DNA of 64,000 nucleotides from Sphingomonas ginsenosidivorax (GCF_007995065.1 NZ_VOQR01000001.1:1243001-1307000), one strand, 5' to 3'; numbered from the stretch's first letter, positions 42,806-52,488 are shown. Numbers and translations: made by a program. The notes: a model not told the origin generated them from the sequence alone.

Positions 42806-45011
42806 CCCGATGCCGCGCGCGATGCCGACATCGTCCCGCATGCTGTTCGTCGCGACGATCCTGACGGGATCGTTCCTGCTGTTCCTCGTCCAGCCGATGA
42901 TCGCGCGGATGGCGTTGCCACGTCTGGGCGGCGCGCCCGCGGTGTGGAACTCGGCGATGCTCGTCTATCAGGCGCTGCTGCTCGCCGGCTATGCCTATGC
43001 GCACTGGCTCGGCCGCGTCCGGCCGCGTGCGCAGGCGGCGATCCACATCGGCGTGCTCGTCGTCGCGGCGCTGTGGCTGCCGATCGGGCTGATCGCGATG
43101 GACCTGCCGGCGGACGCGCAGCCCGCGGTGTGGGTGCCATGGCTGCTCGGCCTGTCGATCGGCCCATTGTTCTTCGCGGTCTCCGCGCAGGCGCCTTTGG
43201 TGCAGCGCTGGTTCAGCGCGGCGAGCGGCGGCGGCGACCCCTATGCGCTCTACGCCGCATCGAACTTCGGCAGCTTCGCCGGCCTGATCGCCTATCCGCT
43301 GCTCGTCGAGCCGCTGATGGCGACGCGCAGCCAGAGCCTGCTCTGGAGCGGCGGCTATATCGCGCTGATCGCGCTGGTGGCCGCCTGCGCGACGCGGTTG
43401 CCGCGGACCGCGTCCGCGGAGCACGTCGCCGCGACGAGCCCACCGGCGTCGCGTGGGCGCGTGCTGCACTGGATCGCGCTCGCGCTCGTGCCTTCGGGCC
43501 TGATGCTCGCGACGTCGACCTACATCACTACCGACATCGTCGCGATGCCGCTGCTCTGGGTCCTGCCTCTCGGGCTGTATCTGCTGAGCTTCACCGTGGC
43601 GTTCGCCGCCAATCGCGAGCTCGCCGACCTGCTGACGCGGATCGCGCCGGTGACGATCCTGATGTTCGGCGGCGTCATCATGGGCGGCTACAGCGAAGGC
43701 CCGCTGCTCAGCGCGGGGATCGCGCTGACATTGCTGTTCATGATCTCGGTCGCGCTGCACACCGCGATGTACAGGCTGCGTCCGGCGCCCGACCGGCTGA
43801 CCGGATTCTATCTGGCTATGTCCGGGGGCGGGGTGCTCGGCGGCGTGTTCGCGGCGCTGATCGCACCCGTGATCTTCGACTGGACCTATGAATATCCGAT
43901 CCTGATCCTCGCGGCGGGGATGCTGGTCCCGCAGCAGTTCCTCACTCCCCGGTTCCGTGATCTGTGGACCACGCGCGGCGTGACGCGGCACGTCGGACTC
44001 GCGATCATCGTCGTCATCTTCGCGGTGATGATCGGGATGCGGACCGCGCTGCCCGACAGCCTGTTCGGCGAAGAGCGGCAGGGGCCGGCGTTCATCGTGA
44101 TCGCGACCATCGGGCTGATCACGATCGGCGCATGGCGGCCGTACGTGATCGCGCTGGCGGGGACGCTGTTCCTGTTCGGTGGCTATCATTCGCTGATGCT
44201 GTCGATGCAGCCGGGCGCCCGGGTGCGGAGCTATTTCGGGGTCTACACGATCCGTACCAAGCCGAAGGTTAACGAGCTCGACCACGGCACGACCGTCCAC
44301 GGCGTCCAGCTGCGCGGATCGGTGGCGCGGGAACGGACGCCCACCACCTATTACGCCCGAGGCTCGGGCGTCGGTCGCGCGATGGAGGCCCTGGCCGGCC
44401 TGTACGGTGCGAACGCCCGAGTGGGTGTCGTCGGGTTGGGGACGGGGACGCTCGCCTGCTATGCGCAGCCCGGCCAGCGCTGGCGCTTCTACGAGATAGA
44501 CCCGGCGGTGGTGCGGATCGCGCGCGATACCGGCCAGTTCAGCTATCTCGCACGCTGCCTGCCCGATCCCGTGATCCGGATCGGCGATGCGCGGATCACG
44601 CTCGGCCACGAGCCGGCGAACGATCTCGACCTGCTCGCGCTCGACGCCTTCTCGTCCGACGCGGTGCCGATGCACCTGATCACGCGCGAGGCGTTCGCGA
44701 CCTATGGCCGCGTGCTGTCGCATGACGGATTGCTGCTGGTCCACGTCTCGAACCGGTTCATCGACCTGAACCCGGTCGTCGCTGCCGCCGCGGCGGAGGG
44801 CGGCTGGACCGCGATGCAGATGCGCTATCGTCCGTCCGAACTCGACAAGGACATGGCGACGCGGTCCGACTGGATCGCGCTGTCGCGCAACCCGGCGTCC
44901 ATCGCCGTCCTGAAGGCGCAGGACCCGGATTGGGCGCCGCTAGTCGGCCGCGCGGGCTTTACCGGCTGGACCGACGATTATTCGACGATCCTGCCGCTGC
45001 TGAAGCGCTGA
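42798..45011 (+). CDS. Membrane protein fused to a spermidine-synthase-like domain
   Basis: The 737-residue protein has about ten or more hydrophobic helices in the first 470 residues (FVATILTGSFLLFLVQPMIARM, LGGVFAALIAPVIFDW). A cytoplasmic SAM-binding spermidine-synthase-like domain follows (VGVVGLGTGTLACYAQPG, YEIDPAVVRIARD, RIGDARITLG, DLLALDAFSSDAVP). Fused proteins like this are widespread but of unknown activity. The catalytic DxxS/DD gate for aminopropyl transfer appears as DAFSSD. The gene is translationally coupled to GNAT and hemB. Confidence 0.85.
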   Translation: MTDPMPRAMPTSSRMLFVATILTGSFLLFLVQPMIARMALPRLGGAPAVWNSAMLVYQALLLAGYAYAHWLGRVRPRAQAAIHIGVLVVAALWLPIGLIAMDLPADAQPAVWVPWLLGLSIGPLFFAVSAQAPLVQRWFSAASGGGDPYALYAASNFGSFAGLIAYPLLVEPLMATRSQSLLWSGGYIALIALVAACATRLPRTASAEHVAATSPPASRGRVLHWIALALVPSGLMLATSTYITTDIVAMPLLWVLPLGLYLLSFTVAFAANRELADLLTRIAPVTILMFGGVIMGGYSEGPLLSAGIALTLLFMISVALHTAMYRLRPAPDRLTGFYLAMSGGGVLGGVFAALIAPVIFDWTYEYPILILAAGMLVPQQFLTPRFRDLWTTRGVTRHVGLAIIVVIFAVMIGMRTALPDSLFGEERQGPAFIVIATIGLITIGAWRPYVIALAGTLFLFGGYHSLMLSMQPGARVRSYFGVYTIRTKPKVNELDHGTTVHGVQLRGSVARERTPTTYYARGSGVGRAMEALAGLYGANARVGVVGLGTGTLACYAQPGQRWRFYEIDPAVVRIARDTGQFSYLARCLPDPVIRIGDARITLGHEPANDLDLLALDAFSSDAVPMHLITREAFATYGRVLSHDGLLLVHVSNRFIDLNPVVAAAAAEGGWTAMQMRYRPSELDKDMATRSDWIALSRNPASIAVLKAQDPDWAPLVGRAGFTGWTDDYSTILPLLKR

Positions 45012-45034
45012 CGGTGTAGCAGGCGGCGGGCCGG

Positions 45035-45715
45035 TTAGGGCGCCACCTCGACCCCGTCCCATGCGAAAAGCTTGCCGCTGTCCGGCGCGCGGAGTCCGTC
45101 GATGACGTCGAGCAACTGCACCGCAGCGCGGTCCGGCTTGAACAGCCGCCCGGGTGCGACATGGCCCTGGAACGGCCGAGACAGGCCGGTATCGACCGTG
45201 CCCGGATGCAAGGCGACGACGATCCCGCTCGAGTTGCGGCGCTTGTCCTCGATCGCGAGCGTCCGGACGAGCTGGTTGACCGCCGCCTTCGACGCACGAT
45301 AGCCGTACCAGCCGCCGAGCTTGTTGTCGGAGATGCTACCGACGCGTGCCGACAGCACCGCGAACACCATCCGCCCGGACTTCGGCATCAGCGGCAGGAT
45401 GTGCTTCGCGACCAGTGCCGGCCCGATTGCGTTGATCGCGAAGTTGCGCGCCATCCAGACCGGATCGAGATCGCGCATCGCCTTTTCCGGACCGCGCTCG
45501 CCGTCGTGGAGCAAGCCGGTCGCGACGACGACCAATGTCGGGGATCCCGTGATCCGTCCCGCCGCGGCCGCAATGCTCGCCTCGTCCTCCAGATCGATAT
45601 GGCGCGCTCCCGACTCGGATCGCGCGAACCCCTGGACCGCGATGCCCTCGTCGATCAGCGCCGCTTCCAGCGCCGCGCCGATGCCGCCCGACGCGCCGAT
45701 GACGACGGCGCTCAT
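45035..45715 (-). CDS. Short-chain dehydrogenase/reductase (CsgA-like)
   Basis: The 226-residue SDR has the dinucleotide motif VIGASGGIGAAL, the NAG-equivalent region VVVATGLLHDG, SARVGSISDN with the catalytic Ser, and YGYRASKAAVNQL with Tyr and Lys. A PGTVDT motif follows. The substrate is unknown. Its ATG overlaps the yaaA stop, giving a two-gene operon yaaA-SDR. Confidence 0.9.
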   Translation of the reverse strand: MSAVVIGASGGIGAALEAALIDEGIAVQGFARSESGARHIDLEDEASIAAAAGRITGSPTLVVVATGLLHDGERGPEKAMRDLDPVWMARNFAINAIGPALVAKHILPLMPKSGRMVFAVLSARVGSISDNKLGGWYGYRASKAAVNQLVRTLAIEDKRRNSSGIVVALHPGTVDTGLSRPFQGHVAPGRLFKPDRAAVQLLDVIDGLRAPDSGKLFAWDGVEVAP

Positions 45716-46461
45716 GCCCGCACGAACCGCCAGATGTCGTCGGTGCTGCCCGCGGCATCATAGGCATAGCCGTCGGTATCGAATCCCTTCATCGCGTCGA
45801 TATCCTCGATCCGGTGCTCGGCCATCCACCGCGCGACCATGCCGCGCGCCTTCTTCGCGTGGAAGCTGACAAATTTCTGCGCCGCGCCCTCGCGGAAATC
45901 GATCGCGACGACGCGGACCGACTTCGGCAACCGGCCGTCGACCGCCGCCCAATATTCCTGGCTCGCCAGGTTGAGCACGACGCCCGTGCCGTCCTCCTCG
46001 ACATCGGCGGCGAGCACCTTGGCGATACGGTCGCCCCACCAGTCGGTCAGCTTGGTCTTCCGCGGCGCCCAGCGCGTGCCCATTTCGAGGCGATAGGGCC
46101 GCATCAGATCCAGCGGGCGCAGCAGGCCGTACAGCCCCGACAGCATCCGTACATGCCCCTGCGCGAACGCCACGCCTTGCTCATCCAGCGAGGCGACGTC
46201 GAACCCGGTATAGACGTCGCCCGCGAACGCGAACAGCGCCGGTCGCTCGGGCAGCGTGTCGAAGTCGCGGAACCGGTCGGCGTTGAGCTTCGCGAGCGCG
46301 GGCGAGATGTGCATGAGTTCGCGCAGCCGCTTCTGCGGCAATCGCGACGCGGCATGCGCCAGCGTCGCCGCCTCGTCGGCGAACCGCGGCGTGGTGGGCT
46401 CGAGCGACGGCAGCGGGGTCTCGTAGTCGAGCGTCTTGGCGGGGGAGAGGACAGCGATCAT
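45712..46461 (-). CDS. yaaA: Peroxide stress protein YaaA
   Basis: The 249-residue protein has the DUF328/YaaA signatures: MIAVLSPAKTLDYE, FAFAGDVYTGFD, MLSGLYGLLRPLDLMRPYRLEMG, VLNLASQEYWAAV and FHAKKARGMVARW. In E. coli it lowers free iron and limits DNA damage during peroxide stress. Length fits. It precedes and overlaps the SDR gene (ATGA), which suggests a joint oxidative-stress role. Confidence 0.95.
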   Translation of the reverse strand: MIAVLSPAKTLDYETPLPSLEPTTPRFADEAATLAHAASRLPQKRLRELMHISPALAKLNADRFRDFDTLPERPALFAFAGDVYTGFDVASLDEQGVAFAQGHVRMLSGLYGLLRPLDLMRPYRLEMGTRWAPRKTKLTDWWGDRIAKVLAADVEEDGTGVVLNLASQEYWAAVDGRLPKSVRVVAIDFREGAAQKFVSFHAKKARGMVARWMAEHRIEDIDAMKGFDTDGYAYDAAGSTDDIWRFVRA

Positions 46462-46544
46462 CGCCGTCGCCTAAACCCGACAGCGGCGGCGTTCAATCGC
46501 CGTTCACGGGCCGTCGCGCACGGAACTTAACGGCGGCAGTTCGC

Positions 46545-46573
46545 TTGAACAGGTCGGACCCCAGACATATAGC
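46545..46573 (+). promoter_or_regulatory. Candidate sigma-70 promoter for the periplasmic TPR gene
   Basis: TTGAAC (46545-46550) and TATAGC (46568-46573) are separated by 17 nt, close to the consensus spacing. The start codon lies 40 nt downstream with a GAGGAGAG ribosome site between. Nothing else in the 151-nt gap looks as good. Confidence 0.55.
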
Positions 46574-46612
46574 GACGCACGCGCGTCGACGACGCTTGAG
46601 GAGAGTGTACGC

Positions 46613-47905
46613 ATGAAGACCGTTTCGAAGCTCGCGCTGGCTGCCGTATTTGCGACCGGCGTTAGCGGGATGGCGCTGGTCGCCCCCGCCGTCGCCAAGG
46701 ACAAGAAAGAAGAGGCCAAGCCCGGCCTCAAGCTCAGCCCCGAGGTCATCAAGGCCGGCCAGGTTGCGCAGACCGCGATCGCCGCCAAGGATTTCGCCAC
46801 CGCCGAACCCGCCGTCGCGCAGATCGAAGCGGCGGTGAAGACCGACGACGACAAGTATATCGCAGCCGCCATGCGCTACGATATCGAGCAGCAGAAGCTC
46901 GCCGTCGCACAGGCTGCCAACCCCAACGCGCCGGTCAACGAGACGGTGCTGGCCAAGCCGCTCGACGCGCTGATCGCCAGCCCGAGCACGCCCGCTGCCG
47001 ATCGCGGCCGCTACGCGTATCGCCGCGGCGCGCTGGCGTTCAACGGCAAGCAGTATCCGCAGGCCCTGCAGTATTTCAACAAGGCCAAGGAACTCGGCTT
47101 CAACGATCCGAACCTGTCCCTGCAGATCGTCAAGGCGAAGATGGAGAGCGGTGACGTCGCGGGCGCGACGGCCGATCTCGACGCGACGATCGCGGCGCAA
47201 TCGGCGGGCGGTCAGAAGGCCGACGAGCAGCTCTATCGCTATGCGATCGCCAAGTCGTACCAGGCGAAGCTGAAGCCGCAGACGCTGACCTGGCTCAAGA
47301 AGTGGGTCACCGCCTATCCGACGTCCAAGAACTGGCGCGACACCATCGTGCTGGTCGGCATCCAGAACAATCCGCTGGTGCCGATGGACGAGACGCAGAA
47401 GATCGACATGTTCCGCCTGATGCGCGCGACCAAGTCGCTGGCCGACCAGACCGACTATCTCCAGTACGCCGACAGCGTGAACCGTCGCGGCCTGCCGAGC
47501 GAGGCGCAAGCGGTCGTCAAGGAAGGGCTGGCGACCGGCAAGATCCCGGCGAGCAACGCGATGGCCAAGTCGCTGGTCGCCGACACCACCACCGCGATCC
47601 GCAACGACGGTCCGGTCGCGGCGCTCGAGAAGCGCTCCGAGGCTGCGCCGAACGGCAAGCTCGCTGCCAGCACGGGCGACGTGTATCTCGGCCAGGACAA
47701 CTACGCCAAGGCCGTGACGATGTACCGGCTGGCGCTGAGCAAGGGCGGTGTCGTTGCCGACGACGTCAACCTGCACCTCGGCATCGCGCTGGCGAAGTCG
47801 GGCGACAAGGCAGGGGCTGCTGCGGCGTTCGGGGCGATCACGTCCTCGCCGCGCGCAGAGACGGCCGGGCTGTGGACGACCTGGATGGCCGCACCGGCCG
47901 TCTGA
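46613..47905 (+). CDS. Secreted TPR-like repeat protein
   Basis: The 430-residue protein has a signal peptide (MKTVSKLALAAVFATGVSGM ... AVAK), then helical repeats of the tetratricopeptide kind (GRYAYRRGALAFNGKQYPQALQYFNKAKELG, ASTGDVYLGQDNYAKAVTMYRLAL, NLHLGIALAKSGDKAGAAAAF). It is likely a periplasmic scaffold. GAGGAGAG precedes the ATG. It is monocistronic, with a strong terminator 28 nt after the stop. Function unknown. Confidence 0.82.
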   Translation: MKTVSKLALAAVFATGVSGMALVAPAVAKDKKEEAKPGLKLSPEVIKAGQVAQTAIAAKDFATAEPAVAQIEAAVKTDDDKYIAAAMRYDIEQQKLAVAQAANPNAPVNETVLAKPLDALIASPSTPAADRGRYAYRRGALAFNGKQYPQALQYFNKAKELGFNDPNLSLQIVKAKMESGDVAGATADLDATIAAQSAGGQKADEQLYRYAIAKSYQAKLKPQTLTWLKKWVTAYPTSKNWRDTIVLVGIQNNPLVPMDETQKIDMFRLMRATKSLADQTDYLQYADSVNRRGLPSEAQAVVKEGLATGKIPASNAMAKSLVADTTTAIRNDGPVAALEKRSEAAPNGKLAASTGDVYLGQDNYAKAVTMYRLALSKGGVVADDVNLHLGIALAKSGDKAGAAAAFGAITSSPRAETAGLWTTWMAAPAV

Positions 47906-47933
47906 GCGACGTCGACATCGACGAGATGGGGAA

Positions 47934-47961
47934 GGGGGCGATCCTGGATCGTCCCCTTTTT
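47934..47961 (+). terminator. Rho-independent terminator after the TPR gene
   Basis: GGGGGCGAT pairs with ATCGTCCCC (nine pairs, one G-T) around the loop CCTGG, followed at once by TTTTT. This is the clearest intrinsic terminator in the window and ends the 46613 gene just ahead of the convergent HPr operon. Confidence 0.9.
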
Positions 47962-48025
47962 CATGTCTGGCGCGGTCGATCGACCGGACTACGAAGACGG
48001 GGCCGCCGGGCCGGCGGTACGCGCG

Positions 48026-48298
48026 TCAGTCCTCGCCAAACTTCGCTTCGACCAGTTCGACCAGCGTCGCGACCGCCGCGTCCGCGCCGTCACCGGTCGC
48101 CGAGATGACGATCGAATCGCCCATCGCCGCGCCGAGCATCATCAGCCCCATGATCGAGGTGCCGGTCACCGATCCGGCGCCTTCCTTCTCGACCTGGACC
48201 TCGCACGTCTGCGATGACGCGAGCGTGACGAACTTCGCGCTCGCACGCGCGTGCAGCCCGCGGCGATTGGTGATCAGCACCGTCCGCGCGACCGTCAC
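48026..48298 (-). CDS. HPr phosphocarrier protein (PTS)
   Basis: The 90-residue protein has the active-site GLHARAS with His16 and the regulatory site TSIMGLMMLGA with Ser48 (equivalent to Ser46 of HPr), the substrate of HPr kinase. It shuttles phosphate from enzyme I to EIIA. No enzyme I or sugar-specific EIIBC lies nearby, so this is the incomplete regulatory PTS typical of alphaproteobacteria. Its ATG overlaps the EIIA stop (ATGA). Confidence 0.95.
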   Translation of the reverse strand: MTVARTVLITNRRGLHARASAKFVTLASSQTCEVQVEKEGAGSVTGTSIMGLMMLGAAMGDSIVISATGDGADAAVATLVELVEAKFGED

Positions 48299-48702
48299 GC
48301 GGCGGCCTCGCCCAGTACCTCGGACGCGACGGAAATGTATTTGCGCCCCGCCTCACGCGCCGCGGCGACTGCGGCGACCACCGTCATCGACTTGCGCGCA
48401 GAGCCCAGCCGGATCAGCATCGGCAGGTTCATGCCCGCGATCACCTCGACCCGGCCGCGCTCCATCAGCGAGATGGCGAGGTTGGAGGGCGTACCCCCGA
48501 ACAGGTCGGTCAGCACGATCACGCCGCGTCCCGATTCGACCTCGGCGATCGCCGCAGCGATGTCCGCGCGGCGTTCCTCCATGTCGTCGTCGGGGCCGAT
48601 CGCGATCGTGGCGACGCGCTCCTGCGGGCCGACCACGTGAATCATCGCCCTGACGAACTCCTCGGCGAGTCGCCCGTGCGTTACCAATACCAGACCGATC
48701 AT
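48295..48702 (-). CDS. PTS EIIA component (mannose family, EIIA-Man-like)
   Basis: The 135-residue protein begins IGLVLVTHGRLAEEF with the phospho-acceptor His9 and has VIVLTDLFGGTPSNLAISLM and VIAGMNLPMLIRL, the core of EIIA-Man/DhaM-like domains. It receives phosphate from HPr. With no transporter partner, it probably has a regulatory role. It lies 16 nt after rapZ and overlaps the HPr gene. Confidence 0.94.
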   Translation of the reverse strand: MIGLVLVTHGRLAEEFVRAMIHVVGPQERVATIAIGPDDDMEERRADIAAAIAEVESGRGVIVLTDLFGGTPSNLAISLMERGRVEVIAGMNLPMLIRLGSARKSMTVVAAVAAAREAGRKYISVASEVLGEAAA

Positions 48703-48718
48703 ATCCGTCGCTTCATAC

Positions 48719-49636
48719 TCATGTGCCGACCGATGGTCCCTCTAGCGAGTCCTGCGGCGCGGCCCCCAGGTCGCGATGGCTGACCGTGGGCGAAAATCCC
48801 GCCTCGCGCAACCGTGCGCCGACGCGTTCGGTCACATGGACCGACCGGTGTCTCCCGCCGGTACAGCCGAAGGCGACGGTAACATAGCTTTTCCCCTCCG
48901 CCCTGTAGCGCGGGAGCAACAGGATCAGCAGATCCTCGATCCGCCCGACCGCGGCTTCGTAGGCCGGGTCCGCCGCGATATAGGCCGAGACATCGGCATC
49001 GAGCCCGGTGCCCGGCCGCAGCTGTGCGTCCCAGTGCGGATTGCGCAGGAAGCGCATGTCGAAGACCAGATCGGCGTTGCGCGGCACCCCGCGGGAAAAT
49101 CCGAACGAGCGGACCGACAGGATCGGCTCGCCGCGGTCGCCGCCGGCAAAGCCCGTGCGGATGACCTGCGCGAGTTCGTTCGCGCTCATCGCGGTGGTGT
49201 CGATCAGCCGGTTCGCCCAGTCGCGCAGCGGCTTCAGCAGCGCGCGCTCGCGGTCGATGCCGCCGCTCGCCGGCCGGTCGAGCGCCAGCGGATGCCGCCG
49301 CCGCGTCTCCGAATAGCGCCGCTCGAGCTCGGGTCCCGCGCAATCGAGGAACAGGGTCGAGATTTCCGGCCCGTTCGGGTCGCGCATGTCGCGCAGCCGG
49401 CGGACGATGCGATCGGGATCGAAGTCGCGCGTGCGCGCACCGATGCCGATCGCCAGAGGCTGCGAATCATCAGGCGATCCCTCGGGCAGCGGCGCGTCGA
49501 GCAGCCGGTCGAGCAGCAGCAGCGGCAGGTTGTCGACGACCTCCCAGCCGAGATCCTCCAGCGTCTTGAGCACCGTCGACTTGCCCGCCCCCGACATGCC
49601 GGTGACGAGCACGATATGCTTGCGATCGCGGGTCAT
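48719..49636 (-). CDS. rapZ: RNase adapter/nucleotide-binding protein RapZ
   Basis: The 305-residue protein has Walker A GMSGAGKST, VDNLPLLLLDRLL, TLFLDC, and the C-terminal signature SYVTVAFGCTGGRHRSVHVTERV. In E. coli it directs RNase E to the GlmZ small RNA and binds glucosamine-6-phosphate. Here it is part of the hprK-rapZ-EIIA-HPr operon. The ATG at 49636 has GGAGG seven nt upstream and was preferred over the ATG at 49663, which overlaps the hprK stop as ATGA. Confidence 0.94.
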   Translation of the reverse strand: MTRDRKHIVLVTGMSGAGKSTVLKTLEDLGWEVVDNLPLLLLDRLLDAPLPEGSPDDSQPLAIGIGARTRDFDPDRIVRRLRDMRDPNGPEISTLFLDCAGPELERRYSETRRRHPLALDRPASGGIDRERALLKPLRDWANRLIDTTAMSANELAQVIRTGFAGGDRGEPILSVRSFGFSRGVPRNADLVFDMRFLRNPHWDAQLRPGTGLDADVSAYIAADPAYEAAVGRIEDLLILLLPRYRAEGKSYVTVAFGCTGGRHRSVHVTERVGARLREAGFSPTVSHRDLGAAPQDSLEGPSVGT

Positions 49637-49659
49637 GCCCGCACCTCCATCCCGCTGGC

Positions 49660-50091
49660 TCATGCCAGCACCTCGATACCGCGCAACGCCATCTCGACCT
49701 TGATCGGCGTGGAGGCGTGCAGCGCGTCGAGGTGCATCTCGCGGACCTCGACGCCCGCGACCCGGCGAATCCGCCGGTCGGGCATCCGCTCGACCTGGCC
49801 GTCCAGGCGCACGACGAGGCCGACGGGGACGTCGTCGACATGCGGCATCGCGACGATCCCGATCCCGCGCACTTCCATCCGCCCGGCGATCTCGGTAGGT
49901 GCGCGCGCGACGAGGATCTTGCCCTTTCGCATCACCAGCGTCTGGTCGTCGCTGACCAGCACCGCGCCGCGATCGATCAGCCTGAGCGCGAGGTCCGACT
50001 TGCCGGCGCCCGACGGCCCTTCGATCAGCACGGCCCGGCCTTCGATCGCGACCGTGGTGGCATGCAGCCGGTCAGAGGAGAGGACGACCAG
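49660..50091 (-). CDS. hprK: HPr kinase/phosphorylase, C-terminal-domain-only form
   Basis: The roughly 145-residue protein is the short alphaproteobacterial HprK: P-loop EGPSGAGKSDLALRLIDRG, VSDDQTLV, and the capping IGIVAMPHVD ... REMHLDAL region. It phosphorylates the Ser48 site of HPr. No ATG, GTG or TTG occurs in frame between the chvG stop and GTG at 50031, which would cut off the first strand before the P-loop. A CTG at 50091 with AAGGAG six nt upstream is proposed; a CTG at 50106 overlaps the chvG stop (CTGA). Confidence 0.85.
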   Translation of the reverse strand: MVVLSSDRLHATTVAIEGRAVLIEGPSGAGKSDLALRLIDRGAVLVSDDQTLVMRKGKILVARAPTEIAGRMEVRGIGIVAMPHVDDVPVGLVVRLDGQVERMPDRRIRRVAGVEVREMHLDALHASTPIKVEMALRGIEVLA

Positions 50092-50102
50092 AACGAGCTC
50101 CT

Positions 50103-51719
50103 TCAGCGGGGGTCGGCAAGCGGCAGTCGGACGACGAAGCGGGCGCCCTCCAGCCGGTCTTTCCGCGATTCGACGATGATGCTGCCCTGATGCGCTTCGA
50201 CGATGGTCCGCGCAATGGCGAGGCCGAGCCCGGAATGCTGGCCGAACGCCTCGCTTTCCGGCCGGATCGACTGGAAGCGGCGGAACACCGTCTCTCGCTC
50301 GTCCTCGGGTACGCCGGGGCCCTCGTCCTCGACGCATACGACCAGCTCGCGGCGCGCCGCATCGGCGGCGATCGCGATCAACCCGGTGTCGGGCGAGAAC
50401 GACACCGCATTGTCGATCAGGTTCTCGAACACGCGCTCCAGCCGCGCGCCTTCGCCGTTCACCACCAGCGCCAGCGCGGGATCGCGGTCGAAACGGATGC
50501 GGATACCGCGCTCGATTCCGCGTGCGGCGCGTTGCGCGAGCAGGCCCTCGATCATCGCGGCGACGTCGACCGGCTCGAACTGCGCGCGGCTGAGCTGCGC
50601 GTCGAGCCGCGAGGCTTCCGAGATGTCGGAGATCAGCCGGTCGAGCCGGAGCACGTCGTCGCGCACGATTTCGAGCAGCTGCGCCTGGAGGGCCGGGTCC
50701 TTGACGCGGCTCAGCCCCTCGACCGCGGACCGCAGCGAGGCGAGGGGGTTCTTCATCTCGTGCGTGACGTCGGCGGCGAACGCTTCCGTGGCGTCGATCC
50801 GCGCACGCAGCGCGAGGCTCATATCCGACAGCGCGCGTGCGAGCATGCCCAGTTCGTCGCGGCGCGAGGGCAGGCGCGGCACCACCACCTCGCGTGCACG
50901 GCCAAGCCGCACCCGCACTGCGGCACGCGCCAGCCGGCGCAGCGGCCGCACTATCGTCCGCGCGAGGAACAGCGACAACAGGATCGACACGATCGACACG
51001 ACCAGCAGCACCATGCTCAGCCGGAACCGCTCGATCCGGACGGTGCGGGTGATGTCGCGCGCGTTGATCGTCGTCATCACCACGCCGCCCGCGGACAGCG
51101 GTGCCGCGGCGGTGATCACGGGCGTACGATCCGGTGCGCGCCATACCGTCGTCGCCACGATCGGCTGCGTTCGAACCGCCGCCACGTCGGGCCAGCGCGC
51201 GCCCTCGCGGCGCTCGCGGTACAGCGGTGGGCGCGGCGCCATCACGATGACGTCGATCACCGCATCCAGGAAGCGCGCGGCGGACTGGTCCCAGGGGTCC
51301 TTGTCGGGGTCCTGCAGCACGAAGTTGCGCACGCCGAGTGCGCGTGTGTCCGCGGTCACGTCACCCGCCGGGTCGAACAGCCGGATTCGGGCGCCCGTAT
51401 CCGCGGCCAGCCGCTTCAGCAACGGATCGCGCCGCGCGGGCTCGACGGCCGCGATCGCCTCGGCGATCAGCCGGACCTCGCGACGCGTCTGTGCGACGCG
51501 GCTGTCGACGATCCGGCTGCGATAGGAATCGAGATAGAAGAACCCGCCCGCGAGCAGCAACAGCGCGAAGATGTTGACCGCGAGGATACGCCGGGTCAGC
51601 GAAATCTGCCCCGACCAGCGCAGCGTCAGGTCGCGCGTGCCACCCCCGCCGCCGCCATCGTCGGAGCCGTCCTCGGCGTCGGTCAGGTCAGTCGTCAGAG
51701 AAACGGTACCCGGCGCCAT
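50103..51719 (-). CDS. chvG: Sensor histidine kinase ChvG
   Basis: The 538-residue protein has an N-terminal charged tail, a membrane helix ([19 protein letters not shown]), a periplasmic domain of about 170 residues, a second helix ([20 protein letters not shown]), a HAMP region, the H box [10 protein letters not shown] (His320) and the ATPase motifs [19 protein letters not shown] and HSGLGLAIA. In Rhizobiales it senses acid and cell-envelope signals with ChvI. It overlaps chvI by 32 nt and hprK follows directly. Confidence 0.92.
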   Translation of the reverse strand: MAPGTVSLTTDLTDAEDGSDDGGGGGGTRDLTLRWSGQISLTRRILAVNIFALLLLAGGFFYLDSYRSRIVDSRVAQTRREVRLIAEAIAAVEPARRDPLLKRLAADTGARIRLFDPAGDVTADTRALGVRNFVLQDPDKDPWDQSAARFLDAVIDVIVMAPRPPLYRERREGARWPDVAAVRTQPIVATTVWRAPDRTPVITAAAPLSAGGVVMTTINARDITRTVRIERFRLSMVLLVVSIVSILLSLFLARTIVRPLRRLARAAVRVRLGRAREVVVPRLPSRRDELGMLARALSDMSLALRARIDATEAFAADVTHEMKNPLASLRSAVEGLSRVKDPALQAQLLEIVRDDVLRLDRLISDISEASRLDAQLSRAQFEPVDVAAMIEGLLAQRAARGIERGIRIRFDRDPALALVVNGEGARLERVFENLIDNAVSFSPDTGLIAIAADAARRELVVCVEDEGPGVPEDERETVFRRFQSIRPESEAFGQHSGLGLAIARTIVEAHQGSIIVESRKDRLEGARFVVRLPLADPR

Positions 51720-52395
51720 ACAGCGTCTCGATCGCGTCGAACTCGGGGTCGACCTGGCGGAACTTGCGCCTCAGCCGCTTGATGTGGCTATCGATCGTCC
51801 GATCGTCGACATAGATGTCGTCCTGGTACGCCGCGTCCATCAGCTGGTTGCGCGTCTTCACGATGCCGGGCCGCTGCGCCAGCGTCTCGAGGATCAGGAA
51901 CTCGGTCACGGTCAGCGTGACGCTTTCGCCGGCCCAGGTCGTGCGATGCCGCGCCGGGTCCATGCTGAGGCGACCGCGATCGATCGGCCCGGCCTGCTCC
52001 GCCGCGGTCGCGGTCTCGGGCGACTGGACGAGTTCCGACCGCCGCAGGATCGCCCGGATCCGCGCGATCAGCAGCCGCTGCGAGAACGGCTTGGCGATAT
52101 AGTCGTCCGCGCCCATCGCGAGGCCCAGCGCCTCGTCGAGCTCGTCGTCCTTGCTGGTCAGGAAGATCACCGGGATCCGGCTCTTCTCGCGCAGCCGGCG
52201 CAGTAGCTCCAGCCCGTCCATCCGCGGCATCTTGATGTCGAAGATCGCCAGATCGGGCGGATTGTCGACCAGCGCCTTCAACGCGGTCTCGCCGTCCGAA
52301 TAGAGCCGCGTCACGAACCCTTCGGTCTGCAGCGCGATGGACACCGAGGTCAGGATGTTGCGGTCGTCGTCGACGAGCGCGATCGTTGCCGTCAT
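51688..52395 (-). CDS. chvI: Response regulator ChvI (OmpR family)
   Basis: The 235-residue protein has a receiver domain with acidic pocket DDD (9-11), phospho-acceptor Asp53 in [10 protein letters not shown] and conserved Lys in AKPFS. An OmpR-type winged helix follows ([32 protein letters not shown] ... [13 protein letters not shown]). It is the partner of ChvG. It starts 174 nt from divergent pckA, a known target of ChvI in Rhizobiales. Confidence 0.95.
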   Translation of the reverse strand: MTATIALVDDDRNILTSVSIALQTEGFVTRLYSDGETALKALVDNPPDLAIFDIKMPRMDGLELLRRLREKSRIPVIFLTSKDDELDEALGLAMGADDYIAKPFSQRLLIARIRAILRRSELVQSPETATAAEQAGPIDRGRLSMDPARHRTTWAGESVTLTVTEFLILETLAQRPGIVKTRNQLMDAAYQDDIYVDDRTIDSHIKRLRRKFRQVDPEFDAIETLYGAGYRFSDD

Positions 52396-52488
52396 GTCGG
52401 GAAGCGAGCCTCGTGCGTGGGGACCCCCGATTAGGGCAAAGCGCCGCGCCGCTCAACCGGCTCGATACGACCCGCGATTGGCCCCGGT

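Noticed and set aside
42642..44744. A 700-codon open frame on the minus strand
   Set aside because: It mirrors the fused membrane/SpeE-like gene and is rich in Arg, His and Gln, as in GC-driven antisense ORFs.
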